Positions 25,702 to 34,420 of a stretch of DNA of 64,000 nucleotides are shown piece by piece (positions within the stretch are counted from its first letter, which is position 1; the number at the start of each line of letters is the position of its first letter). A program made the position numbers and the translations under genes. This DNA comes from UBA964 sp031382085 (GTDB lineage Bacteria > Pseudomonadota > Gammaproteobacteria > Steroidobacterales > Steroidobacteraceae), in the NCBI GenBank assembly GCA_031382085.1, contig JANMYM010000067.1:24220-88219 (forward strand), given 5' to 3'. Below the pieces are notes generated by a model. It worked only from the letters and a program-made list of their open reading frames with translations. It made no database searches and had not been told where the DNA came from.

Positions 25702-26181
25702 ATGCACCGCACCCGAAATGACCTGTCCGCCAGGACCCGCAGCAAAGTCACCGCCCTGCTGGGAGAGCGGCTGACTGACGCCGTCGCGCTGCGACTGGCG
25801 GTAAAGCAGGCGCACTGGAACGTCAAGGGTCCGGGTTTCATGGAACTGCATGAATTGTTCGATGAAATTGCGGGCCGGATCGACGGCCACGCCGACGAAC
25901 TTGCGGAGCGGATTACCGCGTTAGGCGGAGTCGCTTCCGGAACTGCTTCCGTTGCTGCGGATTCGCGGCTCGGCCGCTACCCGGACAATGTGTTCGAAGG
26001 CCGGGCGCACCTCGCCGAACTCGCGGACCGGATCGCTGCACTCGGCAAGTCGACGCGTGCCGGCATCGGCGCTGCGGCGCAGGCCGGCGACGAGGTTACT
26101 GCGGACCTGTTCAATGAAATTACTGGCGCGCTTGACAAGGATCTGTGGCTGCTGGAGGCCCATTTGCAGGCCGATCGCTGA
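25702..26181 (+). CDS. dps: Dps-family ferritin-like protein
   Basis: 159 residues, the usual Dps length. AVKQAHWNVKGPGFMELHELFDEIAGRIDGHADELAERITALGG holds the ferroxidase ligands His, Asp and Glu found at the Dps dimer interface. A Shine-Dalgarno GGAG lies ahead of ATG 25702. Dps forms dodecamers that oxidise and store iron and protect DNA in starvation or peroxide stress. Transcribed alone; I could not assign an OxyR or sigma-S site upstream. Confidence 0.92.
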   Translation: MHRTRNDLSARTRSKVTALLGERLTDAVALRLAVKQAHWNVKGPGFMELHELFDEIAGRIDGHADELAERITALGGVASGTASVAADSRLGRYPDNVFEGRAHLAELADRIAALGKSTRAGIGAAAQAGDEVTADLFNEITGALDKDLWLLEAHLQADR

Positions 26182-26255
26182 CGGAGCCAGGACCGGCTCC
26201 GCCACCGGGGCCGGCAATAGTCGTTAGCGGGGTCCTGCGCTAAGCTGTAGCTTGG

Positions 26256-27392
26256 ATGCAGCAATTCTACGAGGAGCAGCGTAACGGCGCGCAGCTGACA
26301 TTGCGGCTGGCCGGCCGCTGGTGCGCCACGGAAGTGGGTGCCATCGAGCCGCAGCTTGCCAGGCTGGATACCCGCGGCCTGCAACATATCCGTGTTAGCA
26401 CCTGGGACCTCACGGAGCTGGACATCTCAGGTGCCTGGCTTCTATGGCGTCTTGCGCGCGACGTGCGCGCCGCCGGCACCGCGCTTGACTTCGTGGACGG
26501 CGAGCCCGAACAACTGGGTTTGATCGAGCGCTCATTGACCGATACGGCGCAAGCGCCGCTGATGAACCCGGCGCAGCACCACGAAGAGTACCTCGGCGAG
26601 GACACGTTTGCCGCGGTCGGGCGCCGCGCGGTTCGCGCCTGGCACGCAGTCCTCAACGGACTTGGTTTTGTCGGCCAGCTCAGCCTGATGTTAGGCCGGG
26701 CCCTGCGGACGCCCAAGCGCTGGCGGCCGACCTCGATCGCCCGGCACGTCTACGACACCGGTGTTACCGCAATACCCATCGTGGCGTTGATCGGTTTCCT
26801 GATCGCCGTCATCGTTGCCTACATGGGTGCGCAGCAGCTGCGCAAGTTTGGCGCCGATATTTTCGTGGTCGACCTGGTGACCGTCGGCATGTTGCGTGAA
26901 ATGGGCGTGTTGCTGACAGCCATCATTGTCGCGGGCCGCTCCGGCAGTGCCTTCGCCGCGGAAATAGGCGCAATGAAATTGAACGAAGAGGTCGATGCCC
27001 TGCACGCGACCGGCGTTGATCCGATCGAAGTTCTGGTTCTGCCACGGATGTTAGGACTGATGATTGCACTGCCCCTGCTGACCGTGGTCGCCGACGGCGT
27101 GGGGCTCGCGGGTGGCGCTCTGTTGTGCCGCTTTCTGCTCGCCATGCCGTTCGTGCAATACATCGAACGGATGGACGAAGCCATCGGCTCGTTTACTTTC
27201 TGGGCCGGCATTGTCAAAGCGCCGGTGTTTGCGATTTTGATTGCGACGGCTGGCGCCTTCCGCGGCCTGCAGGTGCGTTCGTCTTCGCGCGAGCTCGGGC
27301 GGCTGACGACAGTTGCGGTGGTGCAGGCTATCTTCCTGGTGATTCTTTTCGACGCTTTGTTCGCCGTGCTGTTCATGGAGCTCGACATTTGA
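26256..27392 (+). CDS. MlaE-type lipid ABC permease with N-terminal STAS domain
   Basis: 378 residues. Residues 1-95 resemble a STAS domain (LTLRLAGRWCATEVG...HIRVSTWDLTELDISGAWLLWRLARDVRAAG). About 120-378 is an MlaE permease: TGVTAIPIVALIGFLIAVIVAYMGAQQLRKFGA, VGMLREMGVLLTAIIVAGRSGSAFAAEIGAMKLNEEVDALHATGVDP, PRMLGLMIALPLLT. In E. coli the STAS protein (MlaB) is separate; here it is fused. First gene of a four-gene MCE operon moving lipids between inner and outer membranes. The stop overlaps the ATPase start. Confidence 0.92.
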   Translation: MQQFYEEQRNGAQLTLRLAGRWCATEVGAIEPQLARLDTRGLQHIRVSTWDLTELDISGAWLLWRLARDVRAAGTALDFVDGEPEQLGLIERSLTDTAQAPLMNPAQHHEEYLGEDTFAAVGRRAVRAWHAVLNGLGFVGQLSLMLGRALRTPKRWRPTSIARHVYDTGVTAIPIVALIGFLIAVIVAYMGAQQLRKFGADIFVVDLVTVGMLREMGVLLTAIIVAGRSGSAFAAEIGAMKLNEEVDALHATGVDPIEVLVLPRMLGLMIALPLLTVVADGVGLAGGALLCRFLLAMPFVQYIERMDEAIGSFTFWAGIVKAPVFAILIATAGAFRGLQVRSSSRELGRLTTVAVVQAIFLVILFDALFAVLFMELDI

Positions 27393-28156
27393 GCGAGCCC
27401 ATAATAGAGGTACGCGGGCTGGTAAATCGCTTCGGCGCGCAGGTCGTGCATGACGGTCTCGACATGACCGTGGTCGATGGCGAGGTGTTTGGCATTGTCG
27501 GCGGTTCCGGGTCTGGCAAGTCCGTGTTGCTGCGAACCATTCTGGGTCTGCACCGGCCGCAGGCAGGCAGCGTCAAACTGTACGGCCGGGACCTCACCAA
27601 TCTAACAGAAAGTGAACTGCGGAGCGTCAAGGGCCGCTATGGCGTCACCTTTCAGGCCGGCGCGCTCTTTACCTCCCTCACGGTGTTGCAGAACGTCCAG
27701 TTGCCGATGCTGGAACACCTGCAGATGTCGCCGCTCGCGCTCGATGAACTGGCAATGCTGAAAGTGCGCATGGTGGGCCTGCCGGCCGACGCTGCCCGCA
27801 AGTATCCGGCACAGCTGTCTGGCGGCATGATCAAACGCGCGGCGCTGGCCCGCGCGCTGGCTCTGGATCCGCGCCTGCTGTTCCTGGACGAGCCGACCTC
27901 GGGCCTGGACCCCATCAGTGCGGCGGCGTTCGACGATCTGGTGCTGAAGCTGCAGCAGCAACTCAAATTGACGGTGGTCATGATCACGCATGACCTGGAC
28001 ACAATCTTTCGTGTCTGCAATCGTGTCGGCGTGATTGTAGATCGTACAATGGTGACCGACAGCCTGCAGGGCATTGTCTCGCATCCGCATCCGTGGATTG
28101 CCGAGTATTTTCATGGGCAGCGCGCCGGACGGTTCGCCGCTGCGGCCGGGAGCTAA
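27389..28156 (+). CDS. MlaF-type ABC ATPase
   Basis: 255 residues from a TTG start at 27389 that overlaps the permease stop (TTGA); no ATG fits the conserved beginning SEPIIEVRGLVNRFGAQVVHDGL. Walker A VGGSGSGKSVLL, signature LSGGMIKRAALARAL, Walker B LLFLDEPTSGLDPISA, and H-loop MITHDLDT. It powers the MCE lipid transporter. The Leu-Thr at 27602 uses the rare CTA codon inside a CTAAC word. The stop codon TAA is also part of GCTAAC, one base before the MCE-protein start. Confidence 0.93.
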   Translation: MSEPIIEVRGLVNRFGAQVVHDGLDMTVVDGEVFGIVGGSGSGKSVLLRTILGLHRPQAGSVKLYGRDLTNLTESELRSVKGRYGVTFQAGALFTSLTVLQNVQLPMLEHLQMSPLALDELAMLKVRMVGLPADAARKYPAQLSGGMIKRAALARALALDPRLLFLDEPTSGLDPISAAAFDDLVLKLQQQLKLTVVMITHDLDTIFRVCNRVGVIVDRTMVTDSLQGIVSHPHPWIAEYFHGQRAGRFAAAAGS

Positions 28157-28157
28157 C

Positions 28158-29093
28158 ATGGAACGCGAAGCGAATTACGCAGCGGTCGGCGCCTTTGTGT
28201 TGCTGTTGATCACGATGGCCAGCCTGTTCGTGTATTGGTACTCCAAGGGGACCGAGCGGCGCGATTACCAGCGCTATGAAATCTATTTCGACGGCAGCGT
28301 CAGCGGCCTGACCCGTGGCAGCACGGTCCGCTACCTGGGCGTGGATGTGGGCCGTGTCATCGACCTGCGCATCGACAAACGTGCGCAGGCGCGAGTGCAG
28401 GTAATCGCTGACATCGACACCTCCGCGCCGGTGACCAACTCCACCGTAGCGGAACTGTCACTGCAGGGCGTGACGGGGCTGTTGTACGTCGATCTGGTCA
28501 CGAAGCGCGCGACCATGACCATGGGCAGCGTCGTGGCGAGCGAAAACTATCCGGTGATTCCGTCAGTGCGCTCGAGCTTCGATGTGTTTGTCAGCAGCCT
28601 GCCTGAAGTCGTAGCATCGGCGGGTCAGGTCGCGGCGCGCGTCAATCGCCTTCTCAATGACCAGAGCATTGCTGCGGTCGACAATCTGCTCGCCAACCTC
28701 GATAAAGCCAGTCGCAACCTGCCGGCGACAATGCGCGAAATTGACGGACTGGTGCAAGATCTGCGGGGCACTTCTGCCGAAGTCCAGCGTGTCGCGACGA
28801 GTCTGCGTGGAGTGACGGATGAAGCCGGTCCCGACATCAAGGCAACACTGGCGCGGGTCCGAGTGGTCGCGGACAACCTGGCCAGTAGCAGCGGGCGTCT
28901 CGATCGCCTGATCGCGGACAATCAGCAGGATGTACGGTCAGTCACCCGCGACGGCCTGCCGGAGCTCGAGCGTCTGTTACGTGATTCGCGGGTTGCGGCC
29001 CGGGAATTTTCCGAGCTCGTACGCAGCCTGAAGAGCAACCCGTCACAGATCATTTTCCAACCCGCCACCGGCGGCGTGGAGATACCGCGATGA
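28158..29093 (+). CDS. MlaD/MCE-domain periplasmic lipid-binding protein
   Basis: 311 residues from the ATG at 28158. One N-terminal membrane anchor (YAAVGAFVLLLITMASLFVYWY), then an MCE domain (YEIYFDGSVSGLTRGSTVRYLGVDVGRVIDLRID...VTGLLYVDL), then a long helical region (about 155-290) with repeated heptads and the tail FQPATGGVEIPR. Longer than E. coli MlaD (183 aa), closer to Pqi/Ttg2C-type MCE proteins whose helices form a tunnel or needle. It accepts lipids from or delivers them to the membrane complex. Confidence 0.92.
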   Translation: MEREANYAAVGAFVLLLITMASLFVYWYSKGTERRDYQRYEIYFDGSVSGLTRGSTVRYLGVDVGRVIDLRIDKRAQARVQVIADIDTSAPVTNSTVAELSLQGVTGLLYVDLVTKRATMTMGSVVASENYPVIPSVRSSFDVFVSSLPEVVASAGQVAARVNRLLNDQSIAAVDNLLANLDKASRNLPATMREIDGLVQDLRGTSAEVQRVATSLRGVTDEAGPDIKATLARVRVVADNLASSSGRLDRLIADNQQDVRSVTRDGLPELERLLRDSRVAAREFSELVRSLKSNPSQIIFQPATGGVEIPR

Positions 29094-29746
29094 AGCGTTT
29101 GTTAGTACGCTGCCCGATGATCATGCTGGGCATCAGCCTGCTGGTCAGTGCCTGCAGCGGATTCCGCAGCGGTGAGTCCGCTACTTTCACCTACAATCTG
29201 CGCGCCGTGGCCGCGCCGCCCGCGGCAGGTGCACCGCCAACGCCGAGCCGGCTGCAATCCTTCAGTCTCCAGGTGCTGACACCCGTTTCCGGACCCGGCT
29301 TGGATTCCGATGCCATCCTGTTAACCGCGCCAGATCACCGGCTCGAGCGTTTTGCCGCCAGCAAATGGGCGGCGCCGGTACCCAGGATGTTAGCCAGCCT
29401 GGCGGTGGAGACCTTGCGCAATCGTGGGGTGTTGGCAGCCGTGCACGACGACGCTTCGCCTTTTCCAGGCGATTACCTCCTGCGTATGACAATTCGGCGC
29501 TTCGACGCCGACTATGCGGGTGGCACCAGTGCTGCGCCAGTGGCGACCGTGGTGCTGGATTGCACTGTTGGTACGCGCGCCGAGCGCAAACTGCTGGCGA
29601 CTTTTGTCGCACAGGCGACCATGCGGGCCGATGACAATCGCATGGGCGCGGTGATGGCGGCATTCGAACAGGCAACGCAGGATGCGCTGGGCACCCTGAC
29701 CGAGCAGACCCTCGCCGCCATGTCCGCGGACGCGGCGTCGAACTAG
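29090..29746 (+). CDS. ABC-type transport auxiliary lipoprotein (PqiC-like)
   Basis: 218 residues, overlapping the MCE gene by ATGA. Lipoprotein signal with lipobox LLVSAC (Cys near residue 22). The body fits the ABC_trans_aux/PqiC family: TPVSGPGLDSDAILLTAPDHRLERFAASKWAAPVPRMLASLAVETL and DYLLRMTIRRFDADYA. Such proteins sit in the outer membrane as docking partners of MCE proteins. Last gene of the lipid-transport operon. Confidence 0.88.
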   Translation: MKRLLVRCPMIMLGISLLVSACSGFRSGESATFTYNLRAVAAPPAAGAPPTPSRLQSFSLQVLTPVSGPGLDSDAILLTAPDHRLERFAASKWAAPVPRMLASLAVETLRNRGVLAAVHDDASPFPGDYLLRMTIRRFDADYAGGTSAAPVATVVLDCTVGTRAERKLLATFVAQATMRADDNRMGAVMAAFEQATQDALGTLTEQTLAAMSADAASN

Positions 29747-29760
29747 CGTGCGCCGTTCCG

Positions 29761-30165
29761 CTATGGCTTGGCGCGCAGCGCGGCCCGATCCACTTTCATC
29801 TGCTTGACATCGACGCGCCGGATTTCACTGATCGGGCAGCGTTGGTCTCTGACCTGCACGGAATCAAACTTGGTGACTGACGAGCCTGTTCTGTGCACTG
29901 CGATGCGGTCGGCAAATTGCAGGTTGTCGCAGTGGTCCCAAACGGTCAACAACCATGCATCGTTGACGCCGGTCCAGACGACCAGCTGATTGCGGGACAC
30001 GGCCGTCCAACTGTCGAAATTAAAGGCTGTGAACCTGTCGATTGGCTCACCGGCGTAGTCGCGATAACGCATCTCGGCCTGCGCGCCCGTCGCCTTGGTG
30101 ACTGTGCTGGCACAGCCGGCCAGCGCGGCGGCAATCATGATTGAGGCGATCGGCAATTTACCCAT
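29761..30165 (-). CDS. DUF6491-like lipoprotein
   Basis: 134 residues. Lipoprotein signal peptide with lipobox ALAGC (Cys near 18). The mature part (YRDYAGEPIDRFTAFNFDSWTAVSRNQLVVWTGVNDAWLLTV) and the two later Cys in DHCDNLQF and QRCPISEI agree with the DUF6491 family, found mainly in Xanthomonadales and relatives, without known function. Convergent with the MCE operon (15 bases apart) and divergent from dctA. Confidence 0.8.
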   Translation of the reverse strand: MGKLPIASIMIAAALAGCASTVTKATGAQAEMRYRDYAGEPIDRFTAFNFDSWTAVSRNQLVVWTGVNDAWLLTVWDHCDNLQFADRIAVHRTGSSVTKFDSVQVRDQRCPISEIRRVDVKQMKVDRAALRAKP

Positions 30166-30252
30166 GATCCTCTCCTACTGACATTCATTCGACCAGGGAC
30201 GGCCGCCGTTAGTTCCCGCGGCGTTGTTTACGGGTCGGGTATCATCCACGCC

Positions 30253-31527
30253 ATGCGATCGCCATTGTACAAGTCCCTGTATTTCCAGGTATTGATTGCG
30301 ATTGTTCTGGCCGTACTGTTAGGCGTTCTATGGCCCGACTCGGCTGTGGCATTCAAGCCACTGGGTGACGGCTTCATAAAGCTGATCAAGATGTTGATCG
30401 GGCCGATCATCTTCTGCACGGTGGTGCTCGGTATCGCCGGCATGGAAAAGCTCAAGCACGTCGGCAGAACCGGCGGCCTGGCGCTCCTTTACTTCGAAGT
30501 TGTCAGCACGTTGGCGTTGATCCTGGGTCTGATTGTCGTCAATGTTGTTCAGCCCGGCGCAGGCATGAACATTGATCCCGCCAGTCTCGATGGCAAAGCA
30601 GTCGAGCAGTACACGCACACGCCTGCTCAGCTGCAGAGCGTGACAGAGTTTCTGCTCAACATCATCCCGGTTAGCGTGATCGACGCGTTCGCGAAAAATG
30701 ACATTCTGCAGGTCCTGTTGTTCGCGCTGCTATTCGGTTTCGGACTGCACGCGATCGGTGGACGCAGCAACGCGGTTTACGAACTGATCGAGAAACTGTC
30801 TCTGGTCTTCTTTCAAATCATAAACATGATCATGCGCCTCGCGCCCTTGGGCGCATTCGGCGCGATGGCTTTTACGGTCGGCAAATACGGGCTGGGTTCG
30901 CTGGTTTCGCTGGGCAAGCTGATGGCGTGTTTCTACCTGACCTGCCTGATTTTCATTCTGCTGGTGCTCGGCGCCATTGCCCGCGTTCATGGATTTCGCG
31001 TGCTCCAGGTGGTCCGCTACATCAAGGAAGAATTGTTTATCGTGTTAGGCACGTCGTCATCGGAGTCAGTGCTGCCGCGCATGCTGAAGCGCATGGAGAC
31101 GCTCGGTGTGAAGAAAACCGTCGTTGGCTTGGTAATCCCGGCCGGCTACTCATTCAACCTGGATGGAACTTCGATCTACCTGACCATGGCCGCAGTGTTT
31201 GTCGCCCAGGCGACCAACACGCCGCTCGACCTGTGGAACCAGCTGACTTTGTTGGCCGTATTGTTGATCACCTCCAAGGGCGCGGCCGGCGTCACCGGCA
31301 GCGGTTTTATCGTGCTGGCCGCGACACTGTCGACAGTCGGTCATGTGCCGGTGACGGCGCTGGCGCTCATTCTCGGCATTGACCGATTCATGTCCGAAGC
31401 GCGCGCCTTGACCAACCTGGTCGGGAATGCGGTCGCGACGATTGTGGTCGGCAAGTGGTGCGATGCAATTGACGAGGCCACGCTAGAAGCCGAACTCACG
31501 GGAACCAGCGTCGTGTCACGCAATTGA
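30253..31527 (+). CDS. dctA: C4-dicarboxylate/proton symporter DctA
   Basis: 424 residues, the normal length. Dicarboxylate/amino acid:cation symporter family: SLYFQVLIAIVLAVLLG at the N-terminus, FIKLIKMLIGPIIFCTVVLGIAGM, LGTSSSESVLPRM (serine-rich re-entrant loop), PAGYSFNLDGTSIYLTMAAVFVAQ and GVTGSGFIVLAATL. Imports succinate, fumarate and malate. Encoded alone; no dctB/dctD pair is nearby. Confidence 0.94.
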   Translation: MRSPLYKSLYFQVLIAIVLAVLLGVLWPDSAVAFKPLGDGFIKLIKMLIGPIIFCTVVLGIAGMEKLKHVGRTGGLALLYFEVVSTLALILGLIVVNVVQPGAGMNIDPASLDGKAVEQYTHTPAQLQSVTEFLLNIIPVSVIDAFAKNDILQVLLFALLFGFGLHAIGGRSNAVYELIEKLSLVFFQIINMIMRLAPLGAFGAMAFTVGKYGLGSLVSLGKLMACFYLTCLIFILLVLGAIARVHGFRVLQVVRYIKEELFIVLGTSSSESVLPRMLKRMETLGVKKTVVGLVIPAGYSFNLDGTSIYLTMAAVFVAQATNTPLDLWNQLTLLAVLLITSKGAAGVTGSGFIVLAATLSTVGHVPVTALALILGIDRFMSEARALTNLVGNAVATIVVGKWCDAIDEATLEAELTGTSVVSRN

Positions 31528-31531
31528 CTTT

Positions 31532-31546
31532 CCACTCGATGAGTGG
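31532..31546 (+). terminator. Short hairpin after dctA
   Basis: CCACTC (31532-31537), loop GAT, GAGTGG (31541-31546), five bases after the dctA stop. No T-run follows, so this may be an attenuating or RNA-protecting hairpin instead of a true intrinsic terminator. Confidence 0.3.
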
Positions 31547-31592
31547 ACGGCCTGACGATCGGACGGGATCGACGCGAACTGTGCGATCGACG

Positions 31593-31813
31593 GTCAAGTG
31601 CGATGGCCACGGATGAGCAGCTCAAAGGGCGTCGCGCTTGCAAGATCGCGGCTCGCGGACTCACACGCGATCTTGCGCGTTCGCTCGGGCGCGCGGGCGC
31701 AAACGTTCCTCACTGGATCTTTTCCCAAGCTGATCTGATGCTACTAAGTTTGCGCTGACCGCGCGCCCGAGCCGCCGCCCATTCGCTGCTCATCCGTGGC
31801 CATCGCGCTTGAC
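31593..31813. repeat. Nested palindromic non-coding element (MITE-like)
   Basis: Outer arms 31593-31620 and 31786-31813 are 28-base inverted copies with a single mismatch. Inside lie two more inverted repeats: 31640-31650/31666-31676 (GCAAGATCGCG, perfect, 15-base loop) and 31683-31704/31748-31772 (GCTCGGGCGCGCGG plus GCAAAC arms, with small interruptions). No ORF of credible composition is present. The whole 31528-31895 gap between dctA and the PLD gene otherwise holds only the short post-dctA hairpin. Likely a miniature mobile element or a structured RNA; no clear target-site duplication seen. Confidence 0.65.
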
Positions 31814-31895
31814 CGACCAAAACGATCTGACGTGTCGACCCACTCCGATGTCGGTGCGATCCAATTCTTTGAAAAGTTTTTGGCGGTACACCACA

Positions 31896-33443
31896 CTAGA
31901 ATGTCGACAGTCCCGTCGCCTCCATGAGCCGGTACATCCAGTAGCTGCCCTGGGAAGTGTCCGCGTAGGCACCGAGCTCGGCGCTGTATTCGGTGCCCCG
32001 TGGGCCGCGATTGAACCACAGCGTGTCAAACCAGCGCGTCAGCTCACCGGCTATCGGTGCATCGAGCGGCATGTCGGCGGCCAGATCGGCCTCGAGGTTG
32101 TAGTCGTCCAGATTGCGGCGCGTCAGGTTTGCGGAACCTAACATGACCCACAGCCGCGTGCCCGAGCGGATCATCACGACCTTGGTGTGAAACTGCTCTC
32201 CTTTAGTGCGGTACCAGCGGATCTTGATGGCGCCCTGACTCGCGGCATTCAGTTCGGCCGCCAGCGGACGTCCGGGGATGCCATTCTTTTCGCGGCCAAA
32301 AGCGTCTTTGTTAGGGTCGAGCAGCAGGCGGATGAGGACACCGCGGGCGGCCGCAGCGACCAGCGCGCGCACCGTATCGCGCTCCGCCAGGTAAAACATG
32401 CCGATGCTGACTTCGTCGCCGTTACGCGCAGCCTTCAGGCGTTCCAGCAGCGCGTCACGGATTGCGCTTTCGGTCAGTACCTGCACCTGGGCTGCGGTTG
32501 CAGCTGTCTTGTTGGTCAGCGGCGCAGTGGCAGCGGGCGGCTCGAGTGCCAGCGGGAGTTGCCCCAGCCAGCCGGAAAAGCGCGCTATTTCCAGCTCGCT
32601 GGCCAGCAATGGCTGCAGCGCGGGTCCGCGCACCGCCAAGGCCATGTTGGAGTGCAGCGCGCTGGCATCATGCGCATTCATCGAGCCGACCACGCCCACC
32701 AGGCCGCTTCCGGCCTCATCTGCTAACAACACTTTGCGGTGGTTGGCCTTGAAATTCAGCAGCCGGGCCCAGGCGCCGACACCGACCTTGTCGGGACCTT
32801 CATCCAGCGGGTTGGGCAGAAGGCCATCGCTGGCGCTGGCGCCCCACCATTTGATCAGCAGGCGCCAGAACGCTGAATAAACCGGATTGGGGTCGCGCAG
32901 CTGATCGAGATCGGTGGTGACTACGGCAATGCCGGCGCGCCGCAGCAGCGCCAGGTCCGCGGACGGCGCGCCGCCATAGGCGTCATTGACGGGATCTGTG
33001 ATGAGCAGTATTTGCAATTGCGGATTGCGGCGCCGCGCCGCCAGCAGCGCGTCGCGCAACTCGCGTGACAGCTCGCGCAATTCCGGGTTGTTAGCAGCAG
33101 GACTGCCGCGCAGCGCACCGCGCCAGGGATTGAACAGAAACATGTCGAGGACGATGAATCTGCGCGCGTCGCGGATGATCCGCAGAATTTCGTCAAAGAT
33201 CTGCTGCTGCACGACCCGGCGGCCATAGGGATCCGCAGTCGTGGTATCGATCAGCAGGCGCAGGTCGCTGGCGGCAACCGTCGCAGGCAACGATGCAACG
33301 CGCAAGCCCGGCGGCAAAGGTTTGTTGGTCTGGAAGATCCCGACCGCCGCCCAGACTCCGATCAGGGTTGATCCGAGGGCACGCCGACGCCAGCGGCGGC
33401 GACTTTGTTGCGCTCGCGCCGCAGAGACTGCGGATGCGTCCAT
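31896..33443 (-). CDS. Phospholipase D-family protein (cardiolipin synthase-like)
   Basis: 515 residues from the ATG at 33443 (GTG 33452 also possible). One N-terminal membrane helix (LGSTLIGVWAAVGIF). Two HKD-type motifs: NHRKVLLAD...GVVGSMNAHD in the first half and FHTKVVMI...MLGSANLTRRNLDDYN in the second; both His/Lys pairs are present. VVLDMFLFNPW is typical of bacterial cardiolipin synthase relatives. Probably acts on phospholipids at the periplasmic face. Oriented away from dctA's element, diverging from the 33575 gene. Confidence 0.87.
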   Translation of the reverse strand: MDASAVSAARAQQSRRRWRRRALGSTLIGVWAAVGIFQTNKPLPPGLRVASLPATVAASDLRLLIDTTTADPYGRRVVQQQIFDEILRIIRDARRFIVLDMFLFNPWRGALRGSPAANNPELRELSRELRDALLAARRRNPQLQILLITDPVNDAYGGAPSADLALLRRAGIAVVTTDLDQLRDPNPVYSAFWRLLIKWWGASASDGLLPNPLDEGPDKVGVGAWARLLNFKANHRKVLLADEAGSGLVGVVGSMNAHDASALHSNMALAVRGPALQPLLASELEIARFSGWLGQLPLALEPPAATAPLTNKTAATAAQVQVLTESAIRDALLERLKAARNGDEVSIGMFYLAERDTVRALVAAAARGVLIRLLLDPNKDAFGREKNGIPGRPLAAELNAASQGAIKIRWYRTKGEQFHTKVVMIRSGTRLWVMLGSANLTRRNLDDYNLEADLAADMPLDAPIAGELTRWFDTLWFNRGPRGTEYSAELGAYADTSQGSYWMYRLMEATGLSTF

Positions 33444-33574
33444 GGGGTCCACCCGTGGATTTTACGGTAAAGCACCTGAACCCGAACCGATCACTGGTGC
33501 GTTAGAGCTTTCAGCCGCGATTCACACCTGCGCGACCAGCATGGGTGTCAGGACGGCAAGCAAGGAGTGTTGAA

Positions 33575-34420
33575 ATGAACAAGGTACATTCTGTTACATG
33601 GGCCGCTTTGCTGCTGGCCGGCAGTTTTGCGACCCATGCGGTCGCTGCCTACAACCCGGCCGGCGTGACGGTCGAGGTGCTCGATGCGCGCGGCCGCAGC
33701 TTTAGCGAGTATCCGCTAACAAGTAGCGCCGCCAGCACCTATCGAGCCTACTTGAAGGCGCGGCGTGGCGCGCCTTATAGCATTCGCGTCAGTAACCACA
33801 CCGGCGAACGTGTCGGCGTGGTGATCGCCGTAGATGGGCGCAATATAGTCTCGGGACAGCGCTCGGAGCTGCGGCCCCAGGAAGCCATGTACGTGCTCGA
33901 GCCCTGGGAGAGCGGCGATTACCGCGGCTGGCGCACGAATTTGCACGATGTGCACGAGTTCTATTTCACCGAGTGGCAGGACTCTTACGCGGAAGCCTTT
34001 GGCGATCGCAGCGCGCAGGGCGTCATCGCCATGGCCGTGTACCGCGATCGTGACTGGCAGCGCCGTTACAGGGACCAGGTGTCCGGCGAGGACACGGCGC
34101 CGGGACGGTCTGGCGATAAAGCGGACTCCAGCCGTACCGAGCAGTCGAAAGCCGCTGGCGGCGCGGCGGCAGCGCCGCCCGGGACCGGATTTGGCGAGCG
34201 CCACGATGACCCGGCGCGACGCGTCGAATTTTTCGCCGAGAATCGCCCGATGAGTCGCAGTTTCATCAAGTATGAGTGGCCGGAAACCCTCTGCCGCAAG
34301 GGCGTTTCCTGCGATGACGAATACCCGCGCGAGCGCCGGCATCGCAATCGTTTCTGGCCCGATGACAGTTACGGCTTTGCGCCATATCCGCCGGGCCGGC
34401 GGCTGCGATCAGGCAAATAA
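33575..34420 (+). CDS. Secreted protein of unknown function
   Basis: 281 residues; AAGGAG seven bases before ATG 33575. Signal peptide VTWAALLLAGSFATHAVAAY. The N-terminal about 150 residues look like a beta-rich domain (YSIRVSNHTGERVGVVIAVDGRNIVSG...YVLEPWESGDYRGWRT). The C-terminal third is Arg/Pro/Asp-rich, low complexity, with two Cys close together (LCRKGVSCDDEY). I do not recognise the family, although the first domain resembles proteins annotated as having a conserved IRVSN region. It overlaps the convergent GNAT gene by 12 bases. Confidence 0.75.
   Translation: MNKVHSVTWAALLLAGSFATHAVAAYNPAGVTVEVLDARGRSFSEYPLTSSAASTYRAYLKARRGAPYSIRVSNHTGERVGVVIAVDGRNIVSGQRSELRPQEAMYVLEPWESGDYRGWRTNLHDVHEFYFTEWQDSYAEAFGDRSAQGVIAMAVYRDRDWQRRYRDQVSGEDTAPGRSGDKADSSRTEQSKAAGGAAAAPPGTGFGERHDDPARRVEFFAENRPMSRSFIKYEWPETLCRKGVSCDDEYPRERRHRNRFWPDDSYGFAPYPPGRRLRSGK

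Noticed and set aside
30224..30245. TTGTTT...TATCAT as a dctA promoter
   Set aside because: The spacing between the two boxes is only about ten bases, too short for a sigma-70 promoter.
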